Positions 24,001 through 35,663 of a stretch of DNA of 64,000 bases are shown in pieces. Every line of letters starts with the position of its first letter. Position 1 is the first letter of the stretch. Source of the stretch: Ridgeia piscesae (Eukaryota > Annelida > Polychaeta > Sabellida > Siboglinidae); the NCBI GenBank assembly GCA_025642075.2, contig JAODUO010001319.1, positions 261,589 through 325,588 on the forward strand, written 5' to 3'. A model generated the notes under the pieces. It was not told the DNA's origin. It saw only the letters and a list, made by a program, of their open reading frames with translations, and searched no databases. Made by a program: the position numbers and the translations under genes.

Positions 24001-26545
24001 GTCATTCTATGTTGATCAGTCCATTAATGTATATGAGCAGTATTGTTCACTGAGTCACAGTCTATCAGTGAGTATGAGCAGTATTATCTACTGTCAGTCA
24101 CAGTCCATCAATGTATGTGAGCAGTATTATCTACTGTCAGTCACAGTCCATCAGTGTATGTGAGCAGTATTATCTACTGTCAGTCACAGTCCATCAGTGT
24201 ATGTGAGCAGTATTATCTACTGTCAGTCACAGTCCATCAATGTATGTGAGCAGTATTATCTACTGTCAGTCACAGTCCATCAGTGTATGTGAGCAGTATT
24301 ATCTACTTTTGTCCTGCATAAAGCCCTGATTGTACATTGATCAGTCATTCTATGTTGTCAGTCCATTAATGTATATGAGCAGTATTGTTCACTGAGTCAC
24401 AGTCTATCAGTGAGTATGAGCAGTATTATCTACTGTCAGTCACAGTCCATCAGTGTATGTGAGCAGTATTATCTACTGTCAGTCACAGTCCATCAGTGTA
24501 TGTGAGCAGTATTATCTACTGTCAGTCACAGTCCATCAGTGTATGTGAGCAGTATTATCTACTGTCAGTCATAGTCCATCAGTGTATGTGAGCAGTATTA
24601 TCTCTGTCAGTCACAGTCCATCAATGTATGTGAGCAGTATTATCTACTGTCAGTCACAGTCCATCAATGTATGTGAGCAGTATTATCTACTGTCAGCACA
24701 GTCATCAATGTATGTGAGCAGTATTATTACTGTCAGTCACAGTCCATCAATGTATGTGAGCAGTATTATCTACTGTCAGTCACAGTCCATCAATGTATGT
24801 GAGCAGTATTATCTACTGTCAGACACAGTCCATCAATGTATGTGAGCAGTATTATCTACTGTCAGACACAGTCCATCAATGTATGTGAGCAGTATTATCT
24901 ACTGTCAGTCACAGTCCATCAATGTATGTGAGCAGTATTATGTACTGTCAGTCACAGTCCATCAATGTATGTGAGCAGTATTATGTACTGTCAGTCACAG
25001 TCCATCAATGTATGTGAGCAGTATTATCTACTGTCAGTCACAGTCCATCAATGTATGTGAGCAGTATTATCTACTGTCAGTCACAGTCCATCAATGTATG
25101 TGAGCAGTATTATCTACTGTCAGTCACAGTCCATCAATGTATGTGAGCAGTATTATCTACTGTCAGTCACAGTCCATCAATGTATGTGAGCAGTATTATC
25201 TACTGTCAGTCACTGTTCATCAATGTATGTGAGCAGTATTATCTACTGTCAGTCACTGTTCATCAATGTATGTGAGCAGTATTATCTACTGTCAGTCACA
25301 GTCCATCAATGTATGTGAGCAGTTTTATCTACTGTCAGTCACTGTTCATCAATGTATGTGAGCAGTATTATCTACTGTCAGTCACAGTCCATCAATGTAT
25401 GTGAGCAGTATTATCTACTGTCAGTCACAGTCCATCAATGTATGTGAGCAGTATTATCTACTGTCAGTCACTGTTCATCAATGTATGTGAGCAGTATTAT
25501 CTACTGTCAGTCACTGTTCATCAATGTATGTGAGCAGTATTATCTACTGTCAGTCACAGTCCATCAATGTATGTGAGCAGTATTATCTACTGTCAGTCAC
25601 TGTTCATCAATGTATATGAGCAGTATTATCTACTGTCAGTCACAGTCCATCAATGTATGTGAGCAGTATTATCTACTGTCAGTCACTGTTCATCAATGTA
25701 TGTGAGCAGTATTATCTACTGTCAGTCACTGTTCATCAATGTATATGAGCAGTATTATCTACTGTCGGTCACAGTTCATCAATGTATATGAGCAGTATTA
25801 TCTACTGTCAGTCACTGTTCATCAATGTATATGAGCAGTATTATCTACTGTCGGTCACCGTTCATCAATGTATATGAGCAGTATTATCTACTGTCGGTCA
25901 CGATTCATCAGTGGATATGAGCAGTATCATCTACTGTCTGTCACAGTTCATCAATGTATATGAGCAGTATTATCTATTGTCGGTCACCATTCATCAGTGG
26001 ATATGAGCAGTATTATCTTATGTCAGTCATGTAGTTCATCAGGTATACGAGCATTATTGTCTACTCTCAGTCACCGATCATCAATTTATAAGAACAGTAT
26101 TGTGCACTGGGAGTCACAGTCCATCAATGTAGATGAGCAGTATTGTCCACTGTGAGTCACAGTCCCTCAATGTGTATGAGCAGTATTGTGTACTGGGAGT
26201 CACAGTCCATCAATGTGTATGAGCAGTATTGTTGACTGTGAGTCACAGTCCATCAGTGTGTATGAGCAGTATTGTGGACTGTGAGTCACAGTTCATCAAA
26301 GTGTATGAGCAGTATTGTGCACTGTGAGTCACAGTTCATCAAAGTGTATGAGCAGTATTGTGCACTGTGAGTCACAGTTCATCAAAGTGTATGAGCAGTA
26401 TTGTGCACTGTGAGTCACAGTTCATCAAAGTGTATGAGCAGTATTGTGCACTGTGAGTCACAGGCAATCAATGTGTATGAGATGTAGTGTCCACTGTGAG
26501 TCACAGTCCATCAGTGTATATGAGCAGTATTGTGGACTGTAACCC
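24001..26545. repeat. 43-bp satellite-like tandem array, ~59 copies
   Basis: Consensus begins TGTCAGTCACAGTCCATCAA and ends TGTGAGCAGTATTATCTAC; period 43 bp (for example, GCAGTATTAT at 24121 and 24164). A 343-bp higher-order duplication repeats the array start (GTCCTGCATAAAG at 23968 and 24311). Variants are zoned: GTATGTGAGCAGTATTATC in the middle and GTATGAGCAGTATTGTGCAC at the 3' end, with similar TTGTTCAC variants at the 5' edge. No spacers, so not a CRISPR-like array. Confidence 0.95.
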
Positions 26546-26685
26546 AGCCCAGGCTGTCGTTTTGACCATTTCCTAAAAACGTTAATGGTATGTTGTTATT
26601 TATAGGGTAGTATCCATTTGTAAGGATGGTGAAGGCATGTTACACTTTACTTTTTATTGAACACCATCTTGACTTTCTGTGAAGC

Positions 26686-26686
<1 letters not shown>

Positions 26687-26726
<40 letters not shown>

Positions 26727-26773
26727 ACATCAACATCAATATCAATATCAACACCATCATCATCATCATCATT
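26687..26773. repeat. (ATC)n microsatellite
   Basis: CATCAT run interrupted by CAACATCAATATCAA in the middle. Met-rich minus frames are repeat-derived. Confidence 0.95.
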
Positions 26774-26983
26774 GTGTAGCCGTAGTGTCCCATGGTTGGG
26801 CGAAAGCTTCCAGTTAATGAGCTGACTATTCGTACAATAATACTAACATTCACCACAGTCTGTAGCCAGGTACTCATTCATACAGCTGAGTGAACCGGAG
26901 CGACATAGGGTGAATGAAATTGGCCATGGTTCAATGTATGTTTTTCAATCACAGAAAGAAGTGCTTCACACATGCACGCGCTG

Positions 26984-26988
<5 letters not shown>

Positions 26989-27038
<50 letters not shown>

Positions 27039-27053
27039 GCAAAGTATATATAT

Positions 27054-27099
<46 letters not shown>
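26989..27099. repeat. (CA)n and (TA)n microsatellites
   Basis: CA run 26989-27036, then AGCAAAGTATATATATGTG, then a TA run to 27099. Confidence 0.95.
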
Positions 27100-27104
<5 letters not shown>

Positions 27105-27154
27105 TCAATCTACAGTAAAAGTTGATCACTACAGCCACAAATTATCTGTGAGGA

Positions 27155-27370
27155 TCAGTTCTTTGCTGTGCAGTTTCTGGTGGCAGCGTTCGATAATGCA
27201 TGCAGAGCATAGTTAGATACAAACACAATTTCCTTATCAGTTCCATTGCCATCTCCGCCAAGCAGGAAGCAGTCTCCTTGAACCGTGTTTGACCACTGGC
27301 CATCTAGGTCAATGTCAGTCTTTGAGGATGGCATTGGGGGGAAACGTTTCAGGCACAACAGAAGCAGAGT
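27155..27370 (-). pseudogene. MULE-like transposase fragment
   Basis: Minus frame: KRFPPMPSSKTDIDLDGQW, SNTVQGDCFLLGGDGNGTD, EIVFVSNYALHALSNAATRN. The order T-x-x-G-x-x-FLL, acidic, then (I/V)-x-F-x-(T/S)-x-x-x-L-x-x-L fits the segment just before the first catalytic Asp (DGTF) of MULE transposases. The DGTF motif itself is not reached. A recalled family pattern, not a search result. Confidence 0.45.
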
Positions 27371-27774
27371 CAGCTGAATATCACAGTATAACTTTGTTGA
27401 AGCAATTTCACCTTTTCCTGATCACAAATTGTCTGCATTGACATAATTTCATTCCTGGCGTGCTTCCTTGTGTTTCCTCTCGACTGTTGCAGCTGTACAT
27501 CACCAGGAATGGGTTAGTGATTGTGGTTCTCTTCAGCTTTCACCTCAGTTCCAACATCACTGACAACCATAAATGCCTTATGCGTTGATGTTTGTCCTCT
27601 TACTACATGTGAATTTGATGCCATTTGTCAATGCTTTTGATTTCTGATTTATAAGTCTAATTGTTCGAAAGAGCAACTCGGTGTCCCTTATTATCTTCGA
27701 TGAATTCAACATTAGCAGCCATGTTTCACGTGACATTCCAAACTCAATTGTAAAATTTAACATGAAACTGAGGT
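27371..27774. other. No gene seen
   Basis: Short frames on both strands only. Confidence 0.4.
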
Positions 27775-28058
27775 CAGCTAGAACAGACCTGCTCCACATA
27801 TCATGTTCTTATTGCCTAGAAATGTGTGAACTGGCAGTGCCACAAACCACAATCAGTAGGTTATTCACTTAAAAGTGAGAGCAGGGCAGTGGACTTTCAA
27901 AAGCTTATACATGAGTCAGACAGTTAGATTCCATACACGTGTGTGATATCAAGTTTTGCTCCTCAAACAGCTTTATGTGGAGGTTTTACTTTACGTCTTA
28001 GAACAGTGAGCATTCCACACCATGTAATTGATGTATGACAGTCACCTGGAGCTTTAAC

Positions 28059-28934
28059 CCATTTTATCCGGAATACGATTCTAGTCGTAGTTACCCTGTT
28101 TATTCGGAATACGATTCTATTCGGAGTTTGCACTTGACACGGCTTCCCTGCACTCTGACATTTTGGAATCCCATTAGCTGGTTAAGCCATTAGGCCTTAG
28201 GATTTTATTAAAACATGCCCTCTTGTTCCCAGGATTTTTGGAAATTTTTGAACGATTTTACTTCTATGTGTTAAAAAATCTATAGAATTTTTTTATTTAA
28301 TATTCAAGTTGTGTTTATTTTGAAAAGAACTAATTTCTCCACATGTCTGTACACATAGAAATATGATTTGGTCATAAAATGTTGACACTTGATCACAGTT
28401 TGCAAAGCAAATAATAAATTTGTAAAAATATTTGAAAGTTATTCTAATTAGCGACTGACATTAGAAATTGAACCCCTGCTACTACACTATTCAAACCAGT
28501 GAATAAAATGCAGCTATAAATGTTAGCTTTGAAACAATGAAAACATAAAATTCTGATGGTTATTTTTAAGTTACGCTATTTTGTCAGGCAAAATATATGA
28601 AAACATTTTCAAAATGGCCGACATTGTGTTATACAGGCATGCATTGAAATATATCTGTAATAAAGCCATTGAATCAATCAAATTAGTTGCAACTATGTTT
28701 ATTAACAAACAAAACATTGTGTCTGTTCATGCTGCAAGCTAGAAGCCATGGTGCTCCCTGGAACATGGTCCTGACTTGCACAGGGACACCCGACACAGCG
28801 AACATCCATATGATGTTTCGACACATCGTTTCGACGGCGTGCGCCTGTTTGCAGAAATGCATGCCTGACATGCCTTCTTCCGTCCTTCAAAGAGGACAAG
28901 GTCGTGTCCTTTGATTATGTTCCTCTCTAGGAAT
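28059..28934. other. Private to copy A, no gene seen
   Basis: Contains a short direct repeat, GGAATACGATTCTA at about 28070 and 28107. The corresponding 49410-49800 in copy B is unrelated. Frames around 28683-28914 have no recognised domain. Confidence 0.4.
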
Positions 28935-29903
28935 TAAAAATTGATTGACAAATAATAAAGTAATAAATGAGTGAAATAATTTTGTAAAATTAGTGTAAAA
29001 ACATGTAGAAGATAGGTAAAATAAAAATCAATAATAAACATTAAATAACTGACAAGCGTTTTGCACTCTTTGTAACTTGGATATTTGGCACTGCTTTCCT
29101 TGAAGTTTGACAGCCTACATTGCAAACAGCATAACACCAGCAGGAATTGAACCTGCAACACGCCACTGAACCAAACTTTGGGTACCTAAAAGGAGTAGTC
29201 ATAAGGTAATTACCAGTGTTTGATGTGTTAAAGAAAACATGAAAGTAATATATAGGAACATATAAATATATATTATTATATAAATATATATTATTATATA
29301 AATATGTATCATGCAGGAATCAATTTACAACTGTACAGTGCTCCTAGTATCCTACTAATACAAAACATTATGCATATTTATGTCATAATGGCATGCTATG
29401 TTCTATGCTATAATAATATGTATTCATAAGTAAAGTCTCAGTTAAATAAATTGCATAAAAGCATGTCGTTTTATATAATGTACAAACAATACAAGATAAA
29501 TATTTCTATTTTACACATATTTGTTTTCAGGTTCACATGCTAAAGTAACAAGTTACATTATGTTGCAGTGTAAATAACAAAATTACGTAAATTATGCAGT
29601 CATTATATACAGTACTCTCAAGCAATGTTACATGTCTACAACAAATTATAAATAAATCTTCAAAAACAACCTCATTGCCATACTCTTCATAACAAAATAA
29701 TACATTCTGTAAAATCATCATAAATGAAGTACACCATTTTACCTTCGCAATTACTACAAAACATCAATAAAATAATAAGTCATTACATATGCTCTACTGC
29801 AATGACAGTAATCGTGTCATCCAACCTAGCCGGCGTGGCAGTAGCCAGGCTAACGTTCTCGGCTGACAGCGACACGCTAGCAGTAACGACGTCGTCGGCA
29901 GCC

Positions 29904-30074
29904 TCATTGGGAGACATCAGCACGATGTACACCGGCTGTTACTGTGAACGAGTCAGTGACAGTCGATGTCGTCGGCGGTGAAGGTGTTGCCGTAACAGTT
30001 GGCGTCAGTTTTGCAGTGAAAAATTTCGTTTTTGTGGTTAGTTTGAGAACCTTCGGCTTCGGAGGTGGAGGCAT
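29904..30074 (-). pseudogene. Putative first exon, copy A (Pro/Thr-rich, PPPPKPKV start)
   Basis: The minus frame starts MPPPPKPKVLKLTTKTKFF and continues TAKLTPTVTATPSPPTTST before a stop after 56 codons. The same start is kept in copy B. N-termini with a basic KxxKLT..FF motif followed by a Pro/Thr-rich stretch occur in transposase-like zinc-finger proteins (recalled pattern, weak). It lies ~670 bp inside a hAT-like end (30742), so it may be that element's first exon. Confidence 0.35.
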
Positions 30075-30639
30075 AGCGTGGACGATAATATGTAATGTTT
30101 ATTCATAGCCACGTGAGTCGCTAACGAGGCCTCGTTTTAAAGTTGACCATTCCCGGGAGTCACTCCAGACATAAACGCCATAAAGTCGAAATGTTAATAA
30201 TATACAGGCATATAACACTTGTATATTTTATTACGGATATAAATTCCCTCACGTATATGTAATTTATATGTATTTTTGACACTTTGAAAAGTGCGCATAA
30301 TCCGTATTATGAAGTTTGCGTTACTAGTTAATTCATGCCCATTATTATTGACGTGTGACACCCCAAAGGAATTAACCAATCACGTATGCTATTTGCAAAA
30401 TGGTTGTTGGGGCATTAACGCATTGCTTTGACCCCTCTATAAGCAAATGAAACCACATGTACTACTGCCACTGTGAGTAGGCGCCCTACATGCATGCGTA
30501 AAATGAGCTTCTTGCTGTGAATAGTGTGGTGGTAGGCATCTTTGAGCGCTGTGCTAGGAATTCACAGTACTGGAAATATTTGTTTCTGGGGGATACAGAA
30601 CACGTTATATTACAGTAATGACACAGTGAAACTGCCAGG

Positions 30640-30742
30640 ATGGGGCCTTATCACACTGACGGGTTGTAACCCGTCCTCGAAAAAAATTTCCCCCGTCCAT
30701 ATTTGAAATTACCCGTCCAAATGACGGGTGGACGGGTCTCTA
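30640..30742 (-). mobile_element. hAT-like terminal region, copy A
   Basis: Reading minus from 30742: TAGAGACCCGTCCACCCGTC, followed by repeated CCCGTC/GACGGG motifs in both orientations to ~30660. A TAG start with dense short inverted motifs fits a hAT end. The partner end was not found in the window. Confidence 0.4.
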
Positions 30743-30767
30743 GATAAAGCTATGCTCAGCAAGACTT

Positions 30768-31110
30768 GTCTTCTGTCTCATCAGACTCTGGTAGCCCTCT
30801 TATGACCAAATTGTTTGTCCATTGACTTTTTTCGTGAGAATCATCCATGACCGTGTCAGTTTTTTGTTTAGATGAGATTGCTTCTTTCCTGCTTATTGAT
30901 GATTGTCTATCATGATTTGTATGTGTATATCCTGTGTTTATAGTCCATATTGTTTCAGATCAGTCAATACTGCTATTGGTATACTTTGAACACTCGGCAA
31001 GATTTTTGTTTTCTGTCTCATCAGACTCTGCTAGCCCTCTTATGACCAAATTATTTGTCCAATGATTTTTTGGTTAGAATCGTCCCTGTCCATGTCAATT
31101 TTTTGTTTAG
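30768..31110 (+). repeat. 245-bp partial tandem duplication private to copy A
   Basis: TCTTCTGTCTCATCAGACTC...GTTTAGATGAGA occurs at about 30768 and 31013. Copy B has one (52227). Confidence 0.8.
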
Positions 31111-31394
31111 ATGAGAGATGTCTGTTGCCACAATATTGATCTTATCATCCAGAGTTCCAGTAGTCACAGATCACAGTTAACAGTACAGATCTGTTTGGCG
31201 TACCAGCTCGCTGAAGACTGGTGCAGACACTTGACTTGTTCTTAGTTCTTTGCCCAACAGCCAAAATTGGTAACGCAGGAGTTGTTCTTCTGTAGAATTT
31301 GTGAGTCCACTACAGGTACACATTTACCCCTGTGTGGGATTTTTCTTCCCTACCAGAAACTTTTAGTGTCCCCAAGACACAGGCAAATGGGTGC

Positions 31395-31850
31395 GAAATG
31401 CTAAGTTTCGAAACGCGTTAGAAAGTTATTGGGGGCCCCCTGCCACTGCCTGTAGCCTGCAGTAGTGCCTGTATAACAGTGCACATGGACCACCTGGCAT
31501 TGGTGGGTGAGTTTGTTTAGCATGGCCTGTGCTTAGGACATCAGATTGGAGAAATGGACACGTGCGTACCCACACAAGTGAAGAATCAGCAGTTTCTCCA
31601 GCTCTTGCTAACTCAACAGCTGTTGGTGGCTAGTAAGGGAGTGCGGTGCTCGTAAGGGAGTGCGGTGGCTCCGAATAGTCGAGACCGCATTCATCTATGG
31701 CGATACAATCAGGACTAAAGATCTTTGTCTGCACCATGTCCCAGGCCTCATTTTTGTGAATGACTTGGCCAGCTGAAGGTGCACACATTATGTGGTCTTG
31801 ATAGCCACTGTCTGATGTCTGACGGTTACACCCTTTATGACTGGTCACTG
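31395..31850 (-). pseudogene. TatD-type metal-dependent nuclease relic, copy A
   Basis: Minus strand in order: HIMCAPSAGQV, a MVQTKIFSPDCIAI-DECGLDYS segment, then after a ~45-bp insertion and frame change LEKLLILHLCG, SNLMS-stop-AQAMLNKL, QVVHVHCYTGTTAGYRQW and APNNF. These match TatD motifs GE(I/C)GLDY, plxxHxR and HCFTG..xxW..FPNxxF, in the right order and spacing. TatD enzymes are 3'-5' DNA/RNA exonucleases with a TIM-barrel fold. An in-frame stop, frameshift and missing N- and C-terminal parts show it is dead. It lies downstream of the Gypsy integrase relic on the same strand. Confidence 0.65.
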
Positions 31851-32083
31851 CTAATCACATGGGAAGACATGATTGTCCATAACAGCCATAAGATTTACCC
31901 CACTGTCACCTCCCCAGAGGGAGGTTCTTTCTCATGCTGGGACGGGCTGTCATGAAATTGAACGGGATAGTCCTCGCTCTTATTTCCCTCGTCAAACATT
32001 TGTAGGTGACAGTGGGCGACTATTGCTGACTCACTCTCGGTGTGCAATGGCTAGGGTGAAATTGACGGGAGTAATTTCTTACT

Positions 32084-32352
32084 TTACTCCAAGATTGTAC
32101 CAGAATCACGGATATACACTATGTCATCCACATAAAATGTTATTTTATGAACTGGAGCTCGAATATAATAATGTCTCTTCTGACGGTTTTGTGTCATACA
32201 CAGGTTATTATATAAATGTGCTGCTGTGTTGATTTTATCAATCAGTCTCTTGAGATAATTTGCTGGTGGATGTCTCGGGGAATGTATGTTACAAAGTCTG
32301 AATAGGATCTCCTCAGGCATACATACTTCTCGTAATAATAACAGCATGTCTT
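32084..32352 (-). pseudogene. Ty3/Gypsy integrase C-terminal relic, copy A (distal part)
   Basis: Minus frame: MLLLLREVCMPEEILF, then PPANYLKRLIDKINTA, NRQKRHYYIRAPV and FYVDDIVYIRDS. This is the segment after the integrase catalytic core: TGxTP..L(M)xGRE, then the Q-x-RQKxxYD motif and the GDLVY..D strand. The upstream part (STGFTP) lies at 35453-35545, split off by the CR1 insertion. Confidence 0.75.
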
Positions 32353-32374
32353 GGGAAAGAAGACATGTTTTATG

Positions 32375-32473
32375 AGAGATAGCCTCCATCTAAGCGGAAA
32401 GGGCGCAGCAGTGTTCTCCGAGAACCTTCTTCGATCGATGGACAATGGAACAGGTTGCAACGTTTTAAACTAG
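32375..32473 (+). pseudogene. ORF1 C-terminus (SGNH esterase-type) of the CR1 element
   Basis: The frame reads RDSLHLSGKGAAVF, then SENLLRSMDN and a stop at 32471-32473. D-x-x-H-L followed by S-x-x-G is the last motif of SGNH/GDSL hydrolases, which form the esterase domain of many CR1 ORF1 proteins. The first ~200 residues are missing. It overlaps the open ORF2 frame. Confidence 0.65.
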
Positions 32474-35352
32474 TTTCGCAGGGGGGATACACAGAGAAGC
32501 CAAATACTAGAGGCATAGATAAAGATAGCAAAAAGACATCAGCAAAGAACAGCCTGGAAAGCCCTACGGAATTTGGTTATAAATGTGTTTGTTTAAATGC
32601 AAGGAGCATAGTAAACAAAAGAAATGAACTAAACATTATGGTAGAAGATATTGACCCTCACATAATAGGTATAACTGAATCTTGGGCCACACCCGATATA
32701 TCAGATGCCGAATTAGGAATGACAGGGTATGTAATGTTTAGGAAAGATAGATTAGGAAGAAGGGGAGGCGGAGTTATTTTATATATTAAAGAATCCATCC
32801 AAGCATATGAAATACAATTAGAAAAAGAAGCAGAATGTGAAGAAGCTGTCTGGTGTAACATAGTTACAGGAAACTCAACATTAACTGTTGGGTTAGTATA
32901 TCGGAGTCCAAACATAAGCATGGAAGAGAATGAAAAAATACACAACGCTATCAAAGAAGTGAGTAAACGGGACTGTATTATTATGGGGGATTTTAACCAT
33001 GGGCATATACAGTGGCCATCTCTACATAGTACCGGGAGAGAGGATCAAGAGTTTTTAAATTTAGTACAAAATAGTTTCCTTTCTCAACATGTGTTGGAAG
33101 CAACCAGGGGCGAGAATGTGCTAGACATAGTATTGAGCTCACAGAAGGAATTTGTTGATAATGTCAAGATATGTGAGCCACTGGGGTGTAGTGATCACAA
33201 CCAGATACATTTTATCATCAAAATAAAGGGAGAACGGAATAGAAAAATAAGGTACAGGAAAATATTTCACAAAGGAAGATATAAGGACATCAGGGAATAT
33301 TTAGCAAAGATAGACTGGAATAACACACTGAAGAATAAGACAGCAACAGAATGCTGGAATATTTTAAAGAGTGAAATTTACTGCGTCGTTGACAAATTTG
33401 TGCCCTTGAAAAAACAAGGGAAACGGTCAAAGAAGAAACACTTATCGAAGGAAGCCATTAGAAAAATCAAGTACAAGCAAATGATGTGGAAGACATAAAG
33501 ACATACCGGAAGTGAAGAAGACTATAGCATTTATAAAGAAGCACTTAATCAAGCTACAGCTGAAATTAGAAATTCAAAGAGAAGCTACGAACAAAAAATT
33601 GCTTTTAATATAAAACATGACAGCAAGAGTTTTTATGCGTATGTTCGAAGTAAACAGAAAGTTCAGGATAAGGTCGGTCCTCTAGAAGATAGTGATGGAA
33701 ACATAATAGCAGAGGGATTCTTAATGGCAGAAAACCTAAATGAGTACTTTAGTTCGGTGTTTACCAGGGAAGATATTAGTATATTACCAGTACTTGAGAC
33801 TAAGTTCGAAGGGAGAGAGTTTGACTATTTAGGACAACTAATTGTAACCCCAGCAATGGTAGCTATGAAAATAAGAGATATGAAGGATAATAAATCACCT
33901 GGAGTAGATGGGATTCCTCCCAAATTACTATTGGAAATTGTAGAACAAATCAGCATACCGCTTGCAACAGTGTTCAATTTGTCATTAGAGGAGGGAATAG
34001 TTCCGTTAGAATGGAAAGAAGCAAACATTATACCATTATTTAAAAAAGGTTCGAGAAACAAGTCGGAGAACTATAGACCAGTGAGTTTAACATCGGTGAT
34101 TTGCAAACTATTAGAAAGACTAATTAAAGATCACCTGGTTGATTTTCTTGTTAAAAATATATTGATAAACCCATCTCAACATGGGTTTTTAAAAGCGAGG
34201 TCATGCTTAACAAATATGTTATGTTTTTTGAAAGATGTCACAAAGTGAGTAGATGAGGGATCACCAGTAGATATAATCTACTTAGATTTTTAAAAAGCCT
34301 TTGACAAAGTGCCACACCAAAGACTACTACTTAAACTAAAGGTCCATGGCATAGGAAATGGAATGATCAGCTGGATAGAAAAATGGCTTATTGATAGAAG
34401 ACAAAGAGTAGTAGTTGATGGGGAGGTTTCAAACTTGAAATCGGTTTTGAGTGGAGTACCGCAGGGATCAGTACTGGGACCTATTTTATTCTTAATATAT
34501 ATCAATGATTTGGATGATGACATAACAAGCAAGGGGTTGAAGTTTGCGGACGACACAAAAGTGTTTAGGAAAATTAAAAGTGATGCAGATAGACAGCATT
34601 TACAAGATGATCTTAATAAGTAGATAGAATGGTCTGAGAAGTGGCAAATGCTGTTTAATTTTGGAAAGTGTAAGTGCCTTCACACAGGACATGGGAATGA
34701 AGATGCACAATATACAATGGGTGGTACTGTACTAAATACTACCTTAAAGGAAAAGGACTTAGGGTTAACTATTAGTGCTGACATGAAGGTATCAGAGCAG
34801 TGTGGAATTGCAGCAGCGAAGGGAAACCAAATTCTTGGATTAATTAGGCGAAATATAGTGTACAAAGAAAAAGAACTAATAATACCGCTGTATAAAACAA
34901 TAGTTAGGCCTCACTTAGAATATTGTATACAAGCATGGAGGCCATATCGCAAGAAGGATATTGATATGCTAGAAAGAGTACAAAGGAGAGCAACCAAAAT
35001 GATACCAAAACTCAGGAATATTAGTTATGAAATGTGTCTAAAAGAATGTGGTTTAACAACACTAGAAACCAGAAGATTGAGAGGAGATCAGATTGAGGTG
35101 TTTAAAATATTGAATGGATATGAAAATATTGACAGCAATATTTTTTTCACAGTCAAGGAAGAGAGATGGACTAGAGGACATGGAGTTACATTAGCAAAGA
35201 AGCAGTGTAGACTAGATATTAGAAAATTTTCATTTTCACAAAGAACAGTAAACAAATGGAACAGACTATCAGCTGATTGTGTAGGTGCTAGTAGTGTTAA
35301 TATATTTAAAAATAAAATCGACATATACCTAAGACGGGCGGGGTATACTTAG
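32474..35352 (+). pseudogene. CR1-type ORF2: APE endonuclease + reverse transcriptase
   Basis: One frame throughout (~960 codons), broken only by four stops at 33496, 34246, 34291 and 34621, and with no frameshift. N-terminal AP-like endonuclease: LNARSIVNKRNEL, GITESW, RRGGGVILYI, GLVYRSPN, MGDFNHGHIQW, LDIVLSS, CSDHNQIHF. Reverse transcriptase: DNKSPGVDGIPPKLL, SENYRPVSLTS, LDF-stop-KAFDKVPH, GVPQGSVLGPILF, FADDTKVF (catalytic). C-terminal: LYKTIVRPHLEYC, LERVQRRATKMIP, LETRRLRGDQIEVFK. The first ATG of the frame is 32638. It nicks DNA and reverse-transcribes its own RNA at the target site. Non-functional as it stands, but young by its lack of indels. Confidence 0.95.
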
Positions 35353-35452
35353 ATAGATAGGTTGGACTCTCGATAAGCCAAATGGCTTCCTAGTCCACCT
35401 GCCATCTAGAGTTGAATCTCTAGGTAGCAATCTTGTTAAATCTTGTTATAGG

Positions 35453-35545
35453 TGGCGTAAACCCAGTACTTTGATTGAAGTTGATATATGCAAGACTGCA
35501 CTGTCAGTAGCCGATAGTGTCTTAATCTGTCAAGTAGAGAAGATT
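35453..35545 (-). pseudogene. Ty3/Gypsy integrase relic, copy A (proximal part)
   Basis: Minus frame reads LAYINFNQSTGFTP, matching the integrase MAYRxSxHxSTGxTP motif that directly precedes the part at 32352. The CR1 element lies between the two halves. Confidence 0.65.
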
Positions 35546-35663
35546 CTTCACTTGGTCTCACAGACTACCAGAGTAGACTCTTCTGGGGGGTGGATGTGCA
35601 AGAGGCAACATCAACTGAAATGTGTCTATAAAATAGCATTCTGTTGTGGATGCTAAAATAGCA

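Larger units (their letters stand above)
32353..35452 (+). mobile_element. CR1-type LINE, nearly full-length ORF2, in copy A only
   Basis: The edges are set by comparison with copy B, where the flanks join directly (53329/53330). The element holds the end of ORF1, a whole ORF2 frame and a short 3' tail ending AATCTTGTTAAATCTTGTTA, a tandem octamer-like tail typical of CR1/L2-type elements. 5' truncated within ORF1. No clear target duplication was seen. Confidence 0.9.

Noticed and set aside
24001..26545. CRISPR-like array of 43-bp repeats
   Set aside because: Units are head-to-tail without spacers, and the context is eukaryotic. It is a satellite-type array.
29130..29165. tRNA gene suggested by GGTTCAATTCC on the minus strand
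   Set aside because: A box B-like match only. The box A-like TGGTTCAGTGG is 11 bp away instead of ~30-40, and 12 bp of it is missing in copy B.
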